A stretch of 64,000 nt of DNA from Bdellovibrio sp. UBA4095 (GCA_002381805.1 DFXZ01000010.1:203136-267135), one strand, 5' to 3'; shown: positions 26,013 to 36,209, numbered from the stretch's first letter. Program-made: numbers and translations. Notes: generated from the sequence alone by a model not told the origin.

Positions 26013-26891
26013 CTAAGAACGACATTTCTCCTTCAGTCTTGTCAAAAGCGGACGAAGCCAATCCGCTTGCGGTCTACACTCGAATCCTTCGCTTCGTGCT
26101 TTGCCGACATTCATAGTCCAACTTTCCGGAACTCCGTAAGGGGATCCATTCTGAGAGTTGCCAGATTCGGCAAAGACCACCTTTTGACCAACGACCTCGG
26201 AAATTGCGGTCATAAGCTCTGCTAAGGTGCAAGGATCCGCAGATGCAAAATTATAGGCGCCCTGCTTTTTATTTTCGACCAACCACAGCAGGGCTCGCGC
26301 AGCATCGCTCGACTGAATAAAACCAAATCGGGCATTCAAATTAGGAAAGTATATTTCTTCGCCGCGCGAGACGGCACACACATGCTTAAGCAGCCGATCT
26401 GTATAATCATCATCGCCCACGACCACGGGAAACCTCGCGAACGAAGTCTCAAAAAACGACTGCTCCAGAAATACTTTTTCTGCGGCCCGCTTCCCCTCAG
26501 CATACTCCTCTGCAGACGTGCTCGGCCGGGTTGGCTTATACTCGCGACCATCAAACTGGGATTCTTTTAAATCTGATCCCAGAGAATAAACCGAAAGCGT
26601 CGATGTATACAGATAGTACGGAGTTTTATCTTTAAATATCTGAACTGCGAGCTGAGCCTGTTCCGCATTCATGCAAACCTGATCTACCACCGCATCGAAT
26701 TTTTTGCCTACTAGCGCGGAGCCCATTTCCGCAGCATTCGAACGATCTGCGACAAGACGCTCCACTCTGGCACCGAAATCGTCGGGTGTCTGACCTCGAG
26801 AGAGAATAGTGACCTGATGATTCGATTCAACCAGCAAACGCACGAATTGTTTGCCGAAAAAACGGGTCCCCCCTATTACTAATATCTTCAT
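26013..26891 (-). CDS. NAD-dependent epimerase/dehydratase family protein
   Basis: 292 residues, with GGCGGAGGAATCTAA before the ATG. The N-terminus KILVIGGTRFFGKQFVRLL is an extended SDR nucleotide motif; LSRG and DRSN follow. YLYTSTLSVY provides the Ser; the expected Tyr-x3-Lys appears as YAEGKRAAE at about 148. The GGTRFFG pattern is that of a subgroup often annotated as reductase or epimerase near sugar or mycocerosate genes. First gene of the four-gene operon that continues with nitroreductase, monooxygenase and esterase. The substrate cannot be read from sequence. Confidence 0.85.
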   Translation of the reverse strand: MKILVIGGTRFFGKQFVRLLVESNHQVTILSRGQTPDDFGARVERLVADRSNAAEMGSALVGKKFDAVVDQVCMNAEQAQLAVQIFKDKTPYYLYTSTLSVYSLGSDLKESQFDGREYKPTRPSTSAEEYAEGKRAAEKVFLEQSFFETSFARFPVVVGDDDYTDRLLKHVCAVSRGEEIYFPNLNARFGFIQSSDAARALLWLVENKKQGAYNFASADPCTLAELMTAISEVVGQKVVFAESGNSQNGSPYGVPESWTMNVGKARSEGFECRPQADWLRPLLTRLKEKCRS

Positions 26892-26997
26892 TTAGATTCC
26901 TCCGCCTTGGTTGGGGATCAACTTATCATGTTCAGCTAAAATGCCAAAAACAACTGCGAAGTCCAAAGTATCGCCAACTGATCCCTAATGCCCCAGG

Positions 26998-27035
26998 CCC
27001 AAAAATCATGAGAATATTTTCTCATGATTTTTGGG
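26998..27035. promoter_or_regulatory. 17-bp perfect palindromic hairpin in a divergent intergenic region
   Basis: CCCAAAAATCATGAGAA (26998-27014) pairs with TTCTCATGATTTTTGGG (27019-27035) across a TATT loop. No gene ends nearby on either strand: the epimerase starts leftwards at 26891 and the lipoprotein starts rightwards at 27120. It is therefore not an obvious terminator. It could be an operator dyad, a 5' leader hairpin, or part of an unannotated small RNA. Confidence 0.55.
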
Positions 27036-27119
27036 AAAACAAGAATATACTAATATTAGTTGTTCAAGCACCGATAAAGTAAATGTAATCGATATATCTC
27101 GATTGGAAAGTGCCGTAAT

Positions 27120-28157
27120 ATGATAGCAAAAAAACATAGAATTTTTTTAGCTAGCTTCGGCTTCATCATTTTAACAATCCCAGCATGTAAATTTGGCTCG
27201 GAAGGCTTTCAGCTTTCACAGTCATTACCAGACACCACTTCGCCAACACCCACCCCGTCACCATCGCCAAGTCCTTCACCCATTCCCGAGGACAAACTGC
27301 TTTTCGGCGTTAACGGGCATGATGGTCGATCCACCTATCCTTTAGCTCAATCTGAAGCCGTGTTTAAGATGCTCGATGAAAATAATCTTCGCACATACCG
27401 AGTGGATATCAATCCCGTCAGCTTTACCGTCATGGACCACTTGGTTCCCTTGGCCAAAAAATACAACATCAAACTTCGTCCGATGATCTATCCTGTGGCA
27501 CAGGCAACCGCTTACAACTTTGTTAAAAGGTACGCCCACGACGTAGAAATCTGGGAGATCGGCAATGAACAAGACTATAAGCGCGAGGGAGCTCAAGATC
27601 GAATCGACACAATGATGGAAACCTACCGAGGCATCAAACAGGTTGCTTCCGAGATGGGACTCAACATTAAAACCTCGATTAACATTATGGCCTGCAATGA
27701 TATCCCAGCTCAGAGCCGATGTTATAACGATCCCAATGGGGGCATGTGGTTCCTTGATATGGCACGGGCATCAGGGTTTAATTTCGACTTCATCACTTTT
27801 CACTACTATGCTTACTATGGAGACAAAGGCTTTTGGATGGACAAATACCTTAGTCAAATGCGAGCCGTTGCGACCAAATACAATTCCAAAATTTTCTTTA
27901 ACGAAACTCACTGTGCGGAGATTTATGCCGGAGAAGAAGACGGCGACGGTGACTGCGTCGAAGCTGTTCGCGAGCTTTTTGACGAGATCCTTGAAAAGTA
28001 CAGCGATATTGTTCAAGAGATCAATGTCTACGAATTATTAGACGAGCCCAACATAGCCCCTGAAATTCCTGAGCACGAAAGACACTTTGGCTTGATGTAC
28101 GATATAAATAACCCCAAGCCGACATTCAACTTACTGGTCGACTACGCGAACAAGTAA
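27120..28157 (+). CDS. Lipoprotein with GH-A-clan glycoside-hydrolase-like domain
   Basis: 345 residues. A lipoprotein signal ends with TIPAC (Cys22), then a Thr/Pro/Ser linker (PTPTPSPSPSPSPIPED) leads to a TIM-barrel-type domain. EIWEIGNEQD places the proton donor Glu150 after Asn149, and IFFNETHC places the nucleophile candidate Glu262. This Asn-Glu plus distant Glu arrangement is the mark of clan GH-A (GH5, GH39, GH53 and others). HYYAYYGDKGFW is a plausible substrate loop. It should be anchored to the outer or inner membrane and cleave a polysaccharide, possibly that of a prey or neighbour. I cannot assign the exact GH family. It is a single gene. Confidence 0.8.
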   Translation: MIAKKHRIFLASFGFIILTIPACKFGSEGFQLSQSLPDTTSPTPTPSPSPSPSPIPEDKLLFGVNGHDGRSTYPLAQSEAVFKMLDENNLRTYRVDINPVSFTVMDHLVPLAKKYNIKLRPMIYPVAQATAYNFVKRYAHDVEIWEIGNEQDYKREGAQDRIDTMMETYRGIKQVASEMGLNIKTSINIMACNDIPAQSRCYNDPNGGMWFLDMARASGFNFDFITFHYYAYYGDKGFWMDKYLSQMRAVATKYNSKIFFNETHCAEIYAGEEDGDGDCVEAVRELFDEILEKYSDIVQEINVYELLDEPNIAPEIPEHERHFGLMYDINNPKPTFNLLVDYANK

Positions 28158-28231
28158 TCTAGGAAACTAAAAGGAGTGCCCTCTAAAACAACTCGTTTAT
28201 ATTCTTTGTTAGTACTTCTGTTCTGAAGAGT

Positions 28232-31200
28232 TTACCGAGGCATCGCGCAACGAAAGCCAAACATAAAGTTCGACTCTGAACCACCGGCAAAAAGATCATG
28301 AGATGAGATACCGGAAGCGCCCATAAACCAGGCGCCACCACGCAGTCCAACAGCAGGACTATGGTTTTTGAACACATCAGGAGTCACGGTGGTTGTACTG
28401 TCGCGCACACTGACTTGACCGTTGATATTGACAGTCCCATCAGAAGAAAATGCACCGGCAGTGGCCCCTTCCATTCCTTGCGTAAAGCCCGTGACGAGAG
28501 GTCCCGCTTGCACACCGCTTAGGTCAGTCCACTCTGCAAGATTTCCGATCATATCGTGAACGCCGAAGCGACTGATACAAGCATTAGGACCTTGATTGGT
28601 CGCCCCTGCCCGGTTCGTTCTGCGAAGTTTGTTATTATTATCCAACCAAAATCCATCACTATCACTGTCATTCGCTCCATGCGTGTTCGTGTTACATCGA
28701 GCGTTCGCAGCATCTGTGGCAGAGCCGCCATTACGCCCCCCTGTGCCTGACGTCGCTGGATCAACTGTACCGAGCGCAGCCATTTGCCAAACACTGTCTG
28801 GAATAAGCACCTTACCTGAATTCATGCAAGCTACGGCCGCTTGAAACCATGTGATACCTCTTGCTGGAAAGACATCGGGTTTCGACACCGCAAAAACCGG
28901 AGAGGTCCCCGAGCCATCGCGATTAAAGCTTGCCGGGCGATTTGCAGAGTTAACATAGAAGTAGTCCCCACCCGCCGTGGAACTATCAGCAAAATACTGA
29001 GTCCCAGTCCCATCGGCTGCTGACCAGACACTTGCCTCATACTTATCAACACACCATGATCCAACCGCAATCATAACATCGTTCGAAGTTCCTCTATCGC
29101 AGCTTCTAAGACCGGCTGTCCCGCCGGGACCCGAGCCGAAGTACTGCCAACTTGTTCCATTGCAAAACTCCATAGCTTTCGTCAAATAATTGTAGCGCTG
29201 GGCCCCTTCCGTCGTTGCATTACAGGCCATCGTCGTTTGACCAAACTTTACCTCGCCGGAAACATGCAACTTCGCTTTAGGATCAGTATTTCCGATACCC
29301 ACCGATCCAGAACTAAAATAAAGGTCACCGCTTGTTCCAACCCATGCATTCGTCATGCTTGATGGGAAGCGAGCTGCCGCTAAGGTTCCGGAACCAATAT
29401 TTGATGCATTCGTGGTATCCGTTGATGCGGAAGCGACCAGACCGCTAACTTGCGCATGGGCTATGGATATATTCACACAAGACAGGTTGTCCGTTGCCGC
29501 GGTCCAACTCAATGTTTGCCCAGCAGTACAACCAACTCCGCCAAAAGATTGAGTACCATTAACAGTAGAGCGCAAGTCGAACATTGACATAAAATTGGGA
29601 TTCCATGAAGTTCCATTGTATCGCAAAGCCTGACCCGTCGCTGAAGCAGTGGTTGAGACAGCTTGACCTTTTACTTGCTCGACAGAAGGATTCGGCAGAC
29701 TGCCATCAAGATCTCCGCTAAGATCTGCTGAAGCACTTAAAGCACCGGTAACGCGTGCGTCATTACCCTGGGCGGCAACTCCGGCTGTAGTTCCAAAAGA
29801 AACTTCCAACTGATCAGAGCCATTCACCGCAAGTCCCGTTGATGGTGTCGTCTTTGAGTAGGCAGCGACAGTAGAGTCGACCTCGGATCCCAGCCCGTCA
29901 TCAGCTGCACAGTACCAACCGCCGGCACCGGAATTCAATAAAGAGTCGTACTTGAGTACTTCATCGTCACCGCAAGAAACAGCATTCGGCATGTAGTTAA
30001 AATATTTGCTAGAAGCATTTATCAACTTATCAATCGACATCCCAGCTAAAAAAGAGTCAGAAAAGGTGCCAGTCGTGATCTTACTTGCCGCAAGATCAGG
30101 TATATCAGAACTTGCCAAATCGAGCTGAGTCGATGGGATTTTGGCAGAGCCATTTAAACTTGCCAGTCCATTTGCATTGCCTTTTTGTGCAGTCATCCGG
30201 GCATCAACTGCAGAAGAAAAATCAGAAATATCCGCGGCCTGCAAAGTAACTGCACCAGACTTCCCAGCGACGGTTTCGACATCGACTTGAATTTCCTCCC
30301 ACGTTCCGTCTCCGCGTAAGAAAGTGGTATTATCAGCGGTTCCTGTCGGAGACCAAGACGCAAGTGTACCAAGTGTTGGTTTATTCAATATCTGAGTCAC
30401 TCCAGAGGCCGACAGCCAGTTCGCATTACTTTGTGCAGCTGGGATCGACGGAAGATTGCTCAAATCAGTGTAGTCCGCACTAGTAGCCACCGTCGCCAGT
30501 CCCGAAACCTGGGCAACTGGAAGGCTGATGGGCTGACAGGAAAACTTATCAGTCAATGATGACCAAACCAAGGTACTGGCCGAGGTACAGCTTCCCACAT
30601 CAAAGGCCGAACCGGTTCCCGCCGTGTCTTTCAGTTCAGAGAGTTTAATATATTGTGACTGCCAGCCAGCACCATGAACATACTTAAGAAACTTTTGGTC
30701 ATCCGCAGCAACTGCAGCTGCCACTGATCGACCTTGGACCGCAATCACTGATGATGTCGCCAAAGTGCCAGAAAGGTCTCCACTTAGAGAGGCACCGGCC
30801 TGCATAGCTCCGGTCAATCGCGAATCATTGCCTTGAAGTGCAGTTCCCGCAATCGAACCAAAAGAAGTCTGTAAATGATTTGAACCATCAATTGAAAGTC
30901 CTGTTGAAGGAGCCGCTTTCGCAAACGCCTGCGCCGTCGAATCCGTCTCGCTACCTACACCCGCATCGGGAGCACAGATCCAGCCTCCCTCACCCGAGTT
31001 AACGGCTGAATCATATTTCAACACTTGATTGTTGGTACAACCAACACCCACCGGCTTATATGAAAAATACAGACCTGTGTTATTGATAAGCTTATCAATG
31101 GAAAGACCTGCTAGGAGCGCATCCGCAAAAGTGCCTGAAGTCATTTTCGTCGTGCTAAGATTAGGTATGTCAGTCGCGGACAAAGACGCGCCACCAGTCA

Positions 31201-32248
31201 CTCTTCCTTTTGAATCAGTGGTTACTTTCGTATAAATTCCGGCAGTGCCCGCATCCGCAAGATTTACGGTGACCGCGCCTAAGGAACCTCCTCCCGACAA
31301 ACCAGAACCTGCATTGACTTCCGTGATTGTTCCACCATTAATTGTTGGCGTGACCCAAGCTCCATCACCTCTGAGGAAGGTCGTGGCGTCAGCAGTACCA
31401 GTTGGCGAAATTGTCGCAACACTACCGATACCCAACCCCGAACGTGCAGTCGCGGCCGTAGTTCCGCTGGTTCCGCCATGGGCCACGTCAAGCACACCAC
31501 TGATCGTAACCGCAGTTGTCGCAGAGGCCGCATGACCCGAAATATTTGCACCAAGACCAGTTCCTGTAGAGTTGAAATTATTCAAGATCGCATCAAGCTT
31601 GGTGTATCGCTGAAAAATACTTTCAACGTTGGCTTGGGTCAGTCCCTGGGCGGATTGTGTGTTGATAAAATCAGTATCGGATTTACTATTTAGCATCTCG
31701 GAGTTTACAGCAAACCCGACAGCTCGCATACTAAAGTCAGCAATAACTTCGTCGCCACGTATTGTAAAACGAATCCGCATCTTGCGCGAATGAAGATCCG
31801 ATGGAGTGTAAGTTTGATTTGATGCAACTATATTGTTGCTGACATTGACACAGTTGAGCCCCGTTCGAACCGTGCGATTGTCCAAAGACTCTTTAATAGA
31901 CAAGACCGGACTTGGATTTTTTCCTTCAGGCGTTAAGGCCAAGCCACTTCCCACCAAAATATTAAGATAGCCGTTTGTTACTTTCATTTCTGAGTGCACT
32001 TCTTCACGCAGCACACAGTTGTTAACCGGATCCAAAATCTGCACGGTGACCTTAAGACCACTTTCAGTAGGTAAACTTCCATCCGGAGCCTTGACTAACG
32101 CTTGAAAGCTAATGCCTTTGTGCTGAGCCCCAGCACTTTGGGATAAAATCACAACTGCTAAAAGAAAAAATAGCTTACGCAGTCGACTATTCCCGAGAAG
32201 TTTCATTGAGTTTTTAGGAATAATGCCTCGCGATTCCATCGACTTCAT
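28232..32248 (-). CDS. Giant surface protein with tail-fibre repeats and C-terminal FGE-sulfatase (lectin-fold) domain, copy 2
   Basis: About 1338 residues from the ATG at 32248, one base after the upstream stop; ATG at 32206 is an alternative nearer the signal peptide (LFFLLAVVILSQSAGAQ). An N-terminal ~200-residue domain (HKGISFQALVK...) is followed by two copies of a ~350-residue module (about 375 and 730) with phage tail-fibre phrases such as SPTGTADNTTFLRGDGTW and DIPDLAASKITTGTFSD. GSVGIGNTDPKAKLHVSGE comes next. The last ~270 residues have the FGE-sulfatase/SUMF1 pattern: CVDKYEASVW, ARGITWFQAAVAC, IGNLAEWT and LRGGAW...GFRC. It is a tandem paralogue of the neighbouring gene. Likely a long adhesin exposed on the cell surface. 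Confidence 0.85.
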   Translation of the reverse strand: MKSMESRGIIPKNSMKLLGNSRLRKLFFLLAVVILSQSAGAQHKGISFQALVKAPDGSLPTESGLKVTVQILDPVNNCVLREEVHSEMKVTNGYLNILVGSGLALTPEGKNPSPVLSIKESLDNRTVRTGLNCVNVSNNIVASNQTYTPSDLHSRKMRIRFTIRGDEVIADFSMRAVGFAVNSEMLNSKSDTDFINTQSAQGLTQANVESIFQRYTKLDAILNNFNSTGTGLGANISGHAASATTAVTISGVLDVAHGGTSGTTAATARSGLGIGSVATISPTGTADATTFLRGDGAWVTPTINGGTITEVNAGSGLSGGGSLGAVTVNLADAGTAGIYTKVTTDSKGRVTGGASLSATDIPNLSTTKMTSGTFADALLAGLSIDKLINNTGLYFSYKPVGVGCTNNQVLKYDSAVNSGEGGWICAPDAGVGSETDSTAQAFAKAAPSTGLSIDGSNHLQTSFGSIAGTALQGNDSRLTGAMQAGASLSGDLSGTLATSSVIAVQGRSVAAAVAADDQKFLKYVHGAGWQSQYIKLSELKDTAGTGSAFDVGSCTSASTLVWSSLTDKFSCQPISLPVAQVSGLATVATSADYTDLSNLPSIPAAQSNANWLSASGVTQILNKPTLGTLASWSPTGTADNTTFLRGDGTWEEIQVDVETVAGKSGAVTLQAADISDFSSAVDARMTAQKGNANGLASLNGSAKIPSTQLDLASSDIPDLAASKITTGTFSDSFLAGMSIDKLINASSKYFNYMPNAVSCGDDEVLKYDSLLNSGAGGWYCAADDGLGSEVDSTVAAYSKTTPSTGLAVNGSDQLEVSFGTTAGVAAQGNDARVTGALSASADLSGDLDGSLPNPSVEQVKGQAVSTTASATGQALRYNGTSWNPNFMSMFDLRSTVNGTQSFGGVGCTAGQTLSWTAATDNLSCVNISIAHAQVSGLVASASTDTTNASNIGSGTLAAARFPSSMTNAWVGTSGDLYFSSGSVGIGNTDPKAKLHVSGEVKFGQTTMACNATTEGAQRYNYLTKAMEFCNGTSWQYFGSGPGGTAGLRSCDRGTSNDVMIAVGSWCVDKYEASVWSAADGTGTQYFADSSTAGGDYFYVNSANRPASFNRDGSGTSPVFAVSKPDVFPARGITWFQAAVACMNSGKVLIPDSVWQMAALGTVDPATSGTGGRNGGSATDAANARCNTNTHGANDSDSDGFWLDNNNKLRRTNRAGATNQGPNACISRFGVHDMIGNLAEWTDLSGVQAGPLVTGFTQGMEGATAGAFSSDGTVNINGQVSVRDSTTTVTPDVFKNHSPAVGLRGGAWFMGASGISSHDLFAGGSESNFMFGFRCAMPR

Positions 32249-32249
32249 C

Positions 32250-35200
32250 CTATCGCTGTCTCGCACATCGGAAGCCGATCTTCCAACTACTTACTGATCC
32301 TGCATTACTTAGATCGATAGCAGTGATACCCGCTTTAGTTGAATCCGACCAGCTGCCACCACGAACTGCAGCTGCAGGTGTCCCATTTTGCCAGGCACAT
32401 GTTCCGGGAGTATTTGTCTCCCCTTTACAAGCATAGGTAGAACCATTTATGTTCCAAGTCGCATCGGATGTTGTGAATGGCCCAGCCGTGCCGATCTCTT
32501 GACCTTGAGTAAATCCGGAAATTACCGCACCCGCCTGTGTACCATGTAAATCGGTCCACTCCGCAAGGTTTCCGATGAGGTCTTCAGCTCCGTATCGACT
32601 GATGCAGGCCTGCGTCCCCTGAACAGTGGCCCCCGCTTTAGCAGTAGGTCGTACCTTATTGTTGGCATCAAGCCATTTGCCATTTCCGTCGACATCGTTC
32701 GAAGCACCTTGTGTATTGATATTGCATCGAGCATCGTTATGATCAGTTGCCGAGCCTCCCGCTGAACCACCGGTTCCCGAGGAAGCACCGGGATCATTCG
32801 TCCCCAAAGCGGCAATTTGCCAAACCGTATCCGGTATCAAAACTTTTCCTGAGTTTGCACATGCGACAACTGCCTGATACCAAGTGATACCTCGTGCCGG
32901 AATCACGTTGGGCTTGGATAGTGCGTAAACTATAGTGGAACCAGAGCCGTTTCGATTGAAAGAGGCTGGTAGATAGGACGTTCCGGGGTATACCAACCCA
33001 TCCGCAATATCTGCCTCATTGAAAAGCTGTGCTCCGCTACCATCAGAAGTGGCCCACAGACTAGCTTCGTATTTATCCACACACCAAGAGCCTACCTGAA
33101 CCATGACATCATTGGGGTTACCGGTGTCGCAATTTCTTAGACCACCGCCACCTGAGGACGTGAAGTTCTGCCAAGTAGTGCCGTCACAGAATTGCATGAC
33201 TTTAGTTGCAGAGTTGTAGCGTTGAGCACCCTCACTATCTGCGCTACAAGCAAGTGCACTCTCTCCCATTTTGATCTCGCCAGAAACATCGAGTTTTGCT
33301 TTGGGGCTAGTGTTACCGATTCCAACATTTCCAGTTAGAGTTTTATAAAGATCACTTCCTGAAATTGTCCATAAAGCATCTGTCACACTCGCAGGAAAAC
33401 GCGCGACATCCAAAGTACCAGAGCTAATATTGGATGCGTTCGTTGTGTCTGTTGTCGCTGAAGCCGCAAGTCCACTGACCTGACTGCTGGCAATGGCAAT
33501 TGCTGTACAAGACAAATTATCGGTGGCAGCGGTCCAAGTTAAAGTCTCGCTGCTTGTACAGCCTGTACCCCCGAAAGCCTGAGTTCCCGTGACTGTCGAG
33601 CGAAGATCAAACATTGACACAAAGTTAGGAGTCCAACCCGTCCCGTTGTAACGAAGCACTTGCCCCGCAGAGGTCGCAGTCGCTGTGACAGCTTGACCTT
33701 TAATTCTCTCGACAGTCGGATTTGGCAAGGTTCCTGAAAGGTCTCCGCCAAGGGTCGTTGCAGCCTGGAACGCACCCGTAATACGAGTGTCATTACCTTG
33801 CATAACTGTCCCTGCAGTGGTGCCAAAATTCACAATCAACTGATTGGAGCCATTCACCGTCAAACCTGTAGACGGAGCATTTTTAGCAAACGCCTGAACT
33901 GTCGGATCTGTTTCGGTTCCAATTCCTGAATCACTTGCACACTTCCAACCACCAGCGCCGGCATTTAAGGTGGAGTCATACTTAAGCACTTGGTTATCAG
34001 AACAAGCTGAACCGTTGGGCATATAGTTAAAGTACTTGCCGGCACCATTAATTAATTTATCAATTGAAAGTCCCGCCAGCATCGCATCTGCAAATGAGCC
34101 CGAAGTAATTTTGGAAGCATCCAAAGCCGGGATGTCCGAGCTTGTAAGATCGAGTTGCGTCGAAGGCACCTTTCCTGAAGCATTTAGCGTCGCTAAGCCA
34201 TTAGCCGCACCTTTTTGCAGTGTGATTCTCGCGTCGGCAGCGATATTAAAATCCGTAATGTCTGCAGCCTCTAGAGTCACTGCGCCGGTTTTTCCTGCCA
34301 CACTACTGACTCCGCTATTCACAGCAGTCCAAGCCCCATCACCTCTAAGAAACGTAGTATTATCGGCAGTTCCTGTCGGAGAAAGACTGGACAGCGTACC
34401 GAGCGTGGGCTTATTTAATATCTGCGCTACTCCAGACACCGCATTCCAATCGGAATTGACCTGTGCCGCAGGAATCGTCGGTTTATTTATGAGATCAGCA
34501 TAGTCACCGCTAGTGGCGACCGTAGCCAAACCGGTAAGATTACCAGCGGCCAAGGAAATATTCTGACAGGCAAATTGGTCTGTTAACGAGGACCACGCCA
34601 GGGTTTGACCTGAGGTGCAACTTGCCACATCGAATGCACTTCCAGTCCCCGCATTATTTCTTAGCTCAGAAAGTTTCACAAAGTGAGGTTGCCAACCACT
34701 GCCATGCACATACTTATAAAATTTCTGATCATCTCCGGCTACGGCCGCCGCTGCCGCAACTCCATTTATTCTTGCGACCGTAGGGGATGGCAAAGTTCCT
34801 GATAAATCACCAGAAAGCGAAGTCGATGTTTGAAAAGCACCAGTAATTCTTGAGTCATTTCCTTCTGCCACAGTCCCTGCTGCTGTACCAAAGGTCACTT
34901 GCAACTGATTTGAACCATTAATTTCAAGTCCCGCACCTGGAGTCGTCTTTGCGAAAGCTTGAACTGTCGGATCCGTTTCCGCACCGACCCCGGAATCTGC
35001 AGCACACTTCCAACCGCCATCGGCTCCCAAAGTGGAATCATATTTTAAAACTTCGTCGTTAGCACAAGAAATGCCATTGGGCTTATAGTTAAAGTACTTG
35101 GCTGTTGCACTAATGAGTTTATCGACAGACAGTCCCGCGAGCATTGAGTCGGCAAATGTACCTGTGGTGATTTTGCTGGCATCTAATGCAGGAATGTCGG

Positions 35201-36209
35201 CGGCACTTAAAGTGGTACCACTCGTCACACGACCTTGGGCATCGGTCGTCACCTTCGTATATGATCCTGCCGTTCCTACGTCTGTTAGATTTAAAGTCAC
35301 TGCCCCTGAAGTACCACCACCACTTAAACCCGTTCCTGCTGTGACTTCCGTTATCGTTCCTGAACCCACAGCCATTGGGGCCCATGAACCATCACCCCGC
35401 AAATAAGTTGTATTATCCGCTGTCCCTGAAGGAGACCAAGTTGCCAGATCGCCGAGTCCCAAGTTAGTGCGAGCAGCAGTTGCAGTTGTGGCACCAGTTC
35501 CACCGTTAGCAAGAGCGACAACTCCAGTGACATTCCCCGCCGTAGTCGCTGTAGCGGCGCTTCCGGTGATGTTGGCACTCAGTGCAGTACCCGCAGCGTT
35601 GAAGTTATTTAGAATGTTATCTAGCTTTGTGAATCGCTGAAAAATACTTTCGACATTCGCTTGAGTCAGGTTGTCGCCTGATTTGACGTTGATAAAATCT
35701 TCGTCGGTTTTATTATTCAGCATTTCGGAATTCACCGCAAAGGCCACAGCTCGCATATTGAAGTCAGCAACAACTTGATCGCCAAGAATGTTCAGACGCA
35801 AACGTAACTTTCGGGTGTGAGAGTTGCTTGGCGTATAAGCTTGACTTATTGCCACGACATTATTGTTGATATCTACGCAATTCAAATTAGAGCGTGCCGT
35901 GGCGTTATCCATGGCCTGAACAATAGACAACACTGGAGTCGGGTTGCGACCAGGAGGTGTGGTCGCAAGGCTGCTACCAATCAATAAGTTTATATATCCG
36001 TTCGAAACATTAATACTGGCGTGCTCTTCTTCTCGCAGAACACAATTTGTGACCGGATCTAGAATTTGTACGGTTACAGTAAGGCCACTTGCTGTGGGAT
36101 AGCTGCCATTAGGTCGCTTAATAACCGCTTGAAAATTGATACCCTTGTGTTGGGCAAAAACGAACTCTCCCGAAAATATCAAAGCAATTACAAGTAAGAA
36201 TTTACTCAT
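32250..36209 (-). CDS. Giant surface protein with tail-fibre repeats and C-terminal FGE-sulfatase (lectin-fold) domain, copy 1
   Basis: 1319 residues from the ATG at 36209, which has AAAGGAG five bases upstream. The signal peptide FLLVIALIFSGEFVFAQ is followed by HKGINFQAVIKRPNGSYP, nearly identical in layout to copy 2. Two ~350-residue modules begin at roughly 350 and 700, each with DIPALDASKIT, KYFNY, VLKYDS, NDSRITGAF and SPTGTADNTTFLRGDG blocks. GNVGIGNTSPKAKLDVSGE leads into the C-terminal FGE-sulfatase-type domain (CVDKYEASLW, ARGITWYQAVVAC, VRGGSW, GFRCARQR). The fold class of that domain is C-type-lectin-like, so binding rather than catalysis is likely. Its start overlaps the small lipoprotein gene by eight bases. 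Confidence 0.87.
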   Translation of the reverse strand: MSKFLLVIALIFSGEFVFAQHKGINFQAVIKRPNGSYPTASGLTVTVQILDPVTNCVLREEEHASINVSNGYINLLIGSSLATTPPGRNPTPVLSIVQAMDNATARSNLNCVDINNNVVAISQAYTPSNSHTRKLRLRLNILGDQVVADFNMRAVAFAVNSEMLNNKTDEDFINVKSGDNLTQANVESIFQRFTKLDNILNNFNAAGTALSANITGSAATATTAGNVTGVVALANGGTGATTATAARTNLGLGDLATWSPSGTADNTTYLRGDGSWAPMAVGSGTITEVTAGTGLSGGGTSGAVTLNLTDVGTAGSYTKVTTDAQGRVTSGTTLSAADIPALDASKITTGTFADSMLAGLSVDKLISATAKYFNYKPNGISCANDEVLKYDSTLGADGGWKCAADSGVGAETDPTVQAFAKTTPGAGLEINGSNQLQVTFGTAAGTVAEGNDSRITGAFQTSTSLSGDLSGTLPSPTVARINGVAAAAAVAGDDQKFYKYVHGSGWQPHFVKLSELRNNAGTGSAFDVASCTSGQTLAWSSLTDQFACQNISLAAGNLTGLATVATSGDYADLINKPTIPAAQVNSDWNAVSGVAQILNKPTLGTLSSLSPTGTADNTTFLRGDGAWTAVNSGVSSVAGKTGAVTLEAADITDFNIAADARITLQKGAANGLATLNASGKVPSTQLDLTSSDIPALDASKITSGSFADAMLAGLSIDKLINGAGKYFNYMPNGSACSDNQVLKYDSTLNAGAGGWKCASDSGIGTETDPTVQAFAKNAPSTGLTVNGSNQLIVNFGTTAGTVMQGNDTRITGAFQAATTLGGDLSGTLPNPTVERIKGQAVTATATSAGQVLRYNGTGWTPNFVSMFDLRSTVTGTQAFGGTGCTSSETLTWTAATDNLSCTAIAIASSQVSGLAASATTDTTNASNISSGTLDVARFPASVTDALWTISGSDLYKTLTGNVGIGNTSPKAKLDVSGEIKMGESALACSADSEGAQRYNSATKVMQFCDGTTWQNFTSSGGGGLRNCDTGNPNDVMVQVGSWCVDKYEASLWATSDGSGAQLFNEADIADGLVYPGTSYLPASFNRNGSGSTIVYALSKPNVIPARGITWYQAVVACANSGKVLIPDTVWQIAALGTNDPGASSGTGGSAGGSATDHNDARCNINTQGASNDVDGNGKWLDANNKVRPTAKAGATVQGTQACISRYGAEDLIGNLAEWTDLHGTQAGAVISGFTQGQEIGTAGPFTTSDATWNINGSTYACKGETNTPGTCAWQNGTPAAAVRGGSWSDSTKAGITAIDLSNAGSVSSWKIGFRCARQR

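Noticed and set aside
28232..36209. Diversity-generating retroelement around the lectin-fold proteins
   Set aside because: No reverse transcriptase and no template repeat are visible in the window, so the variable-protein idea is kept only as a question.
28232..36209. Prophage tail-fibre region
   Set aside because: The tail-fibre-like repeats sit in proteins with signal peptides, and no phage structural, lysis or integrase genes surround them.
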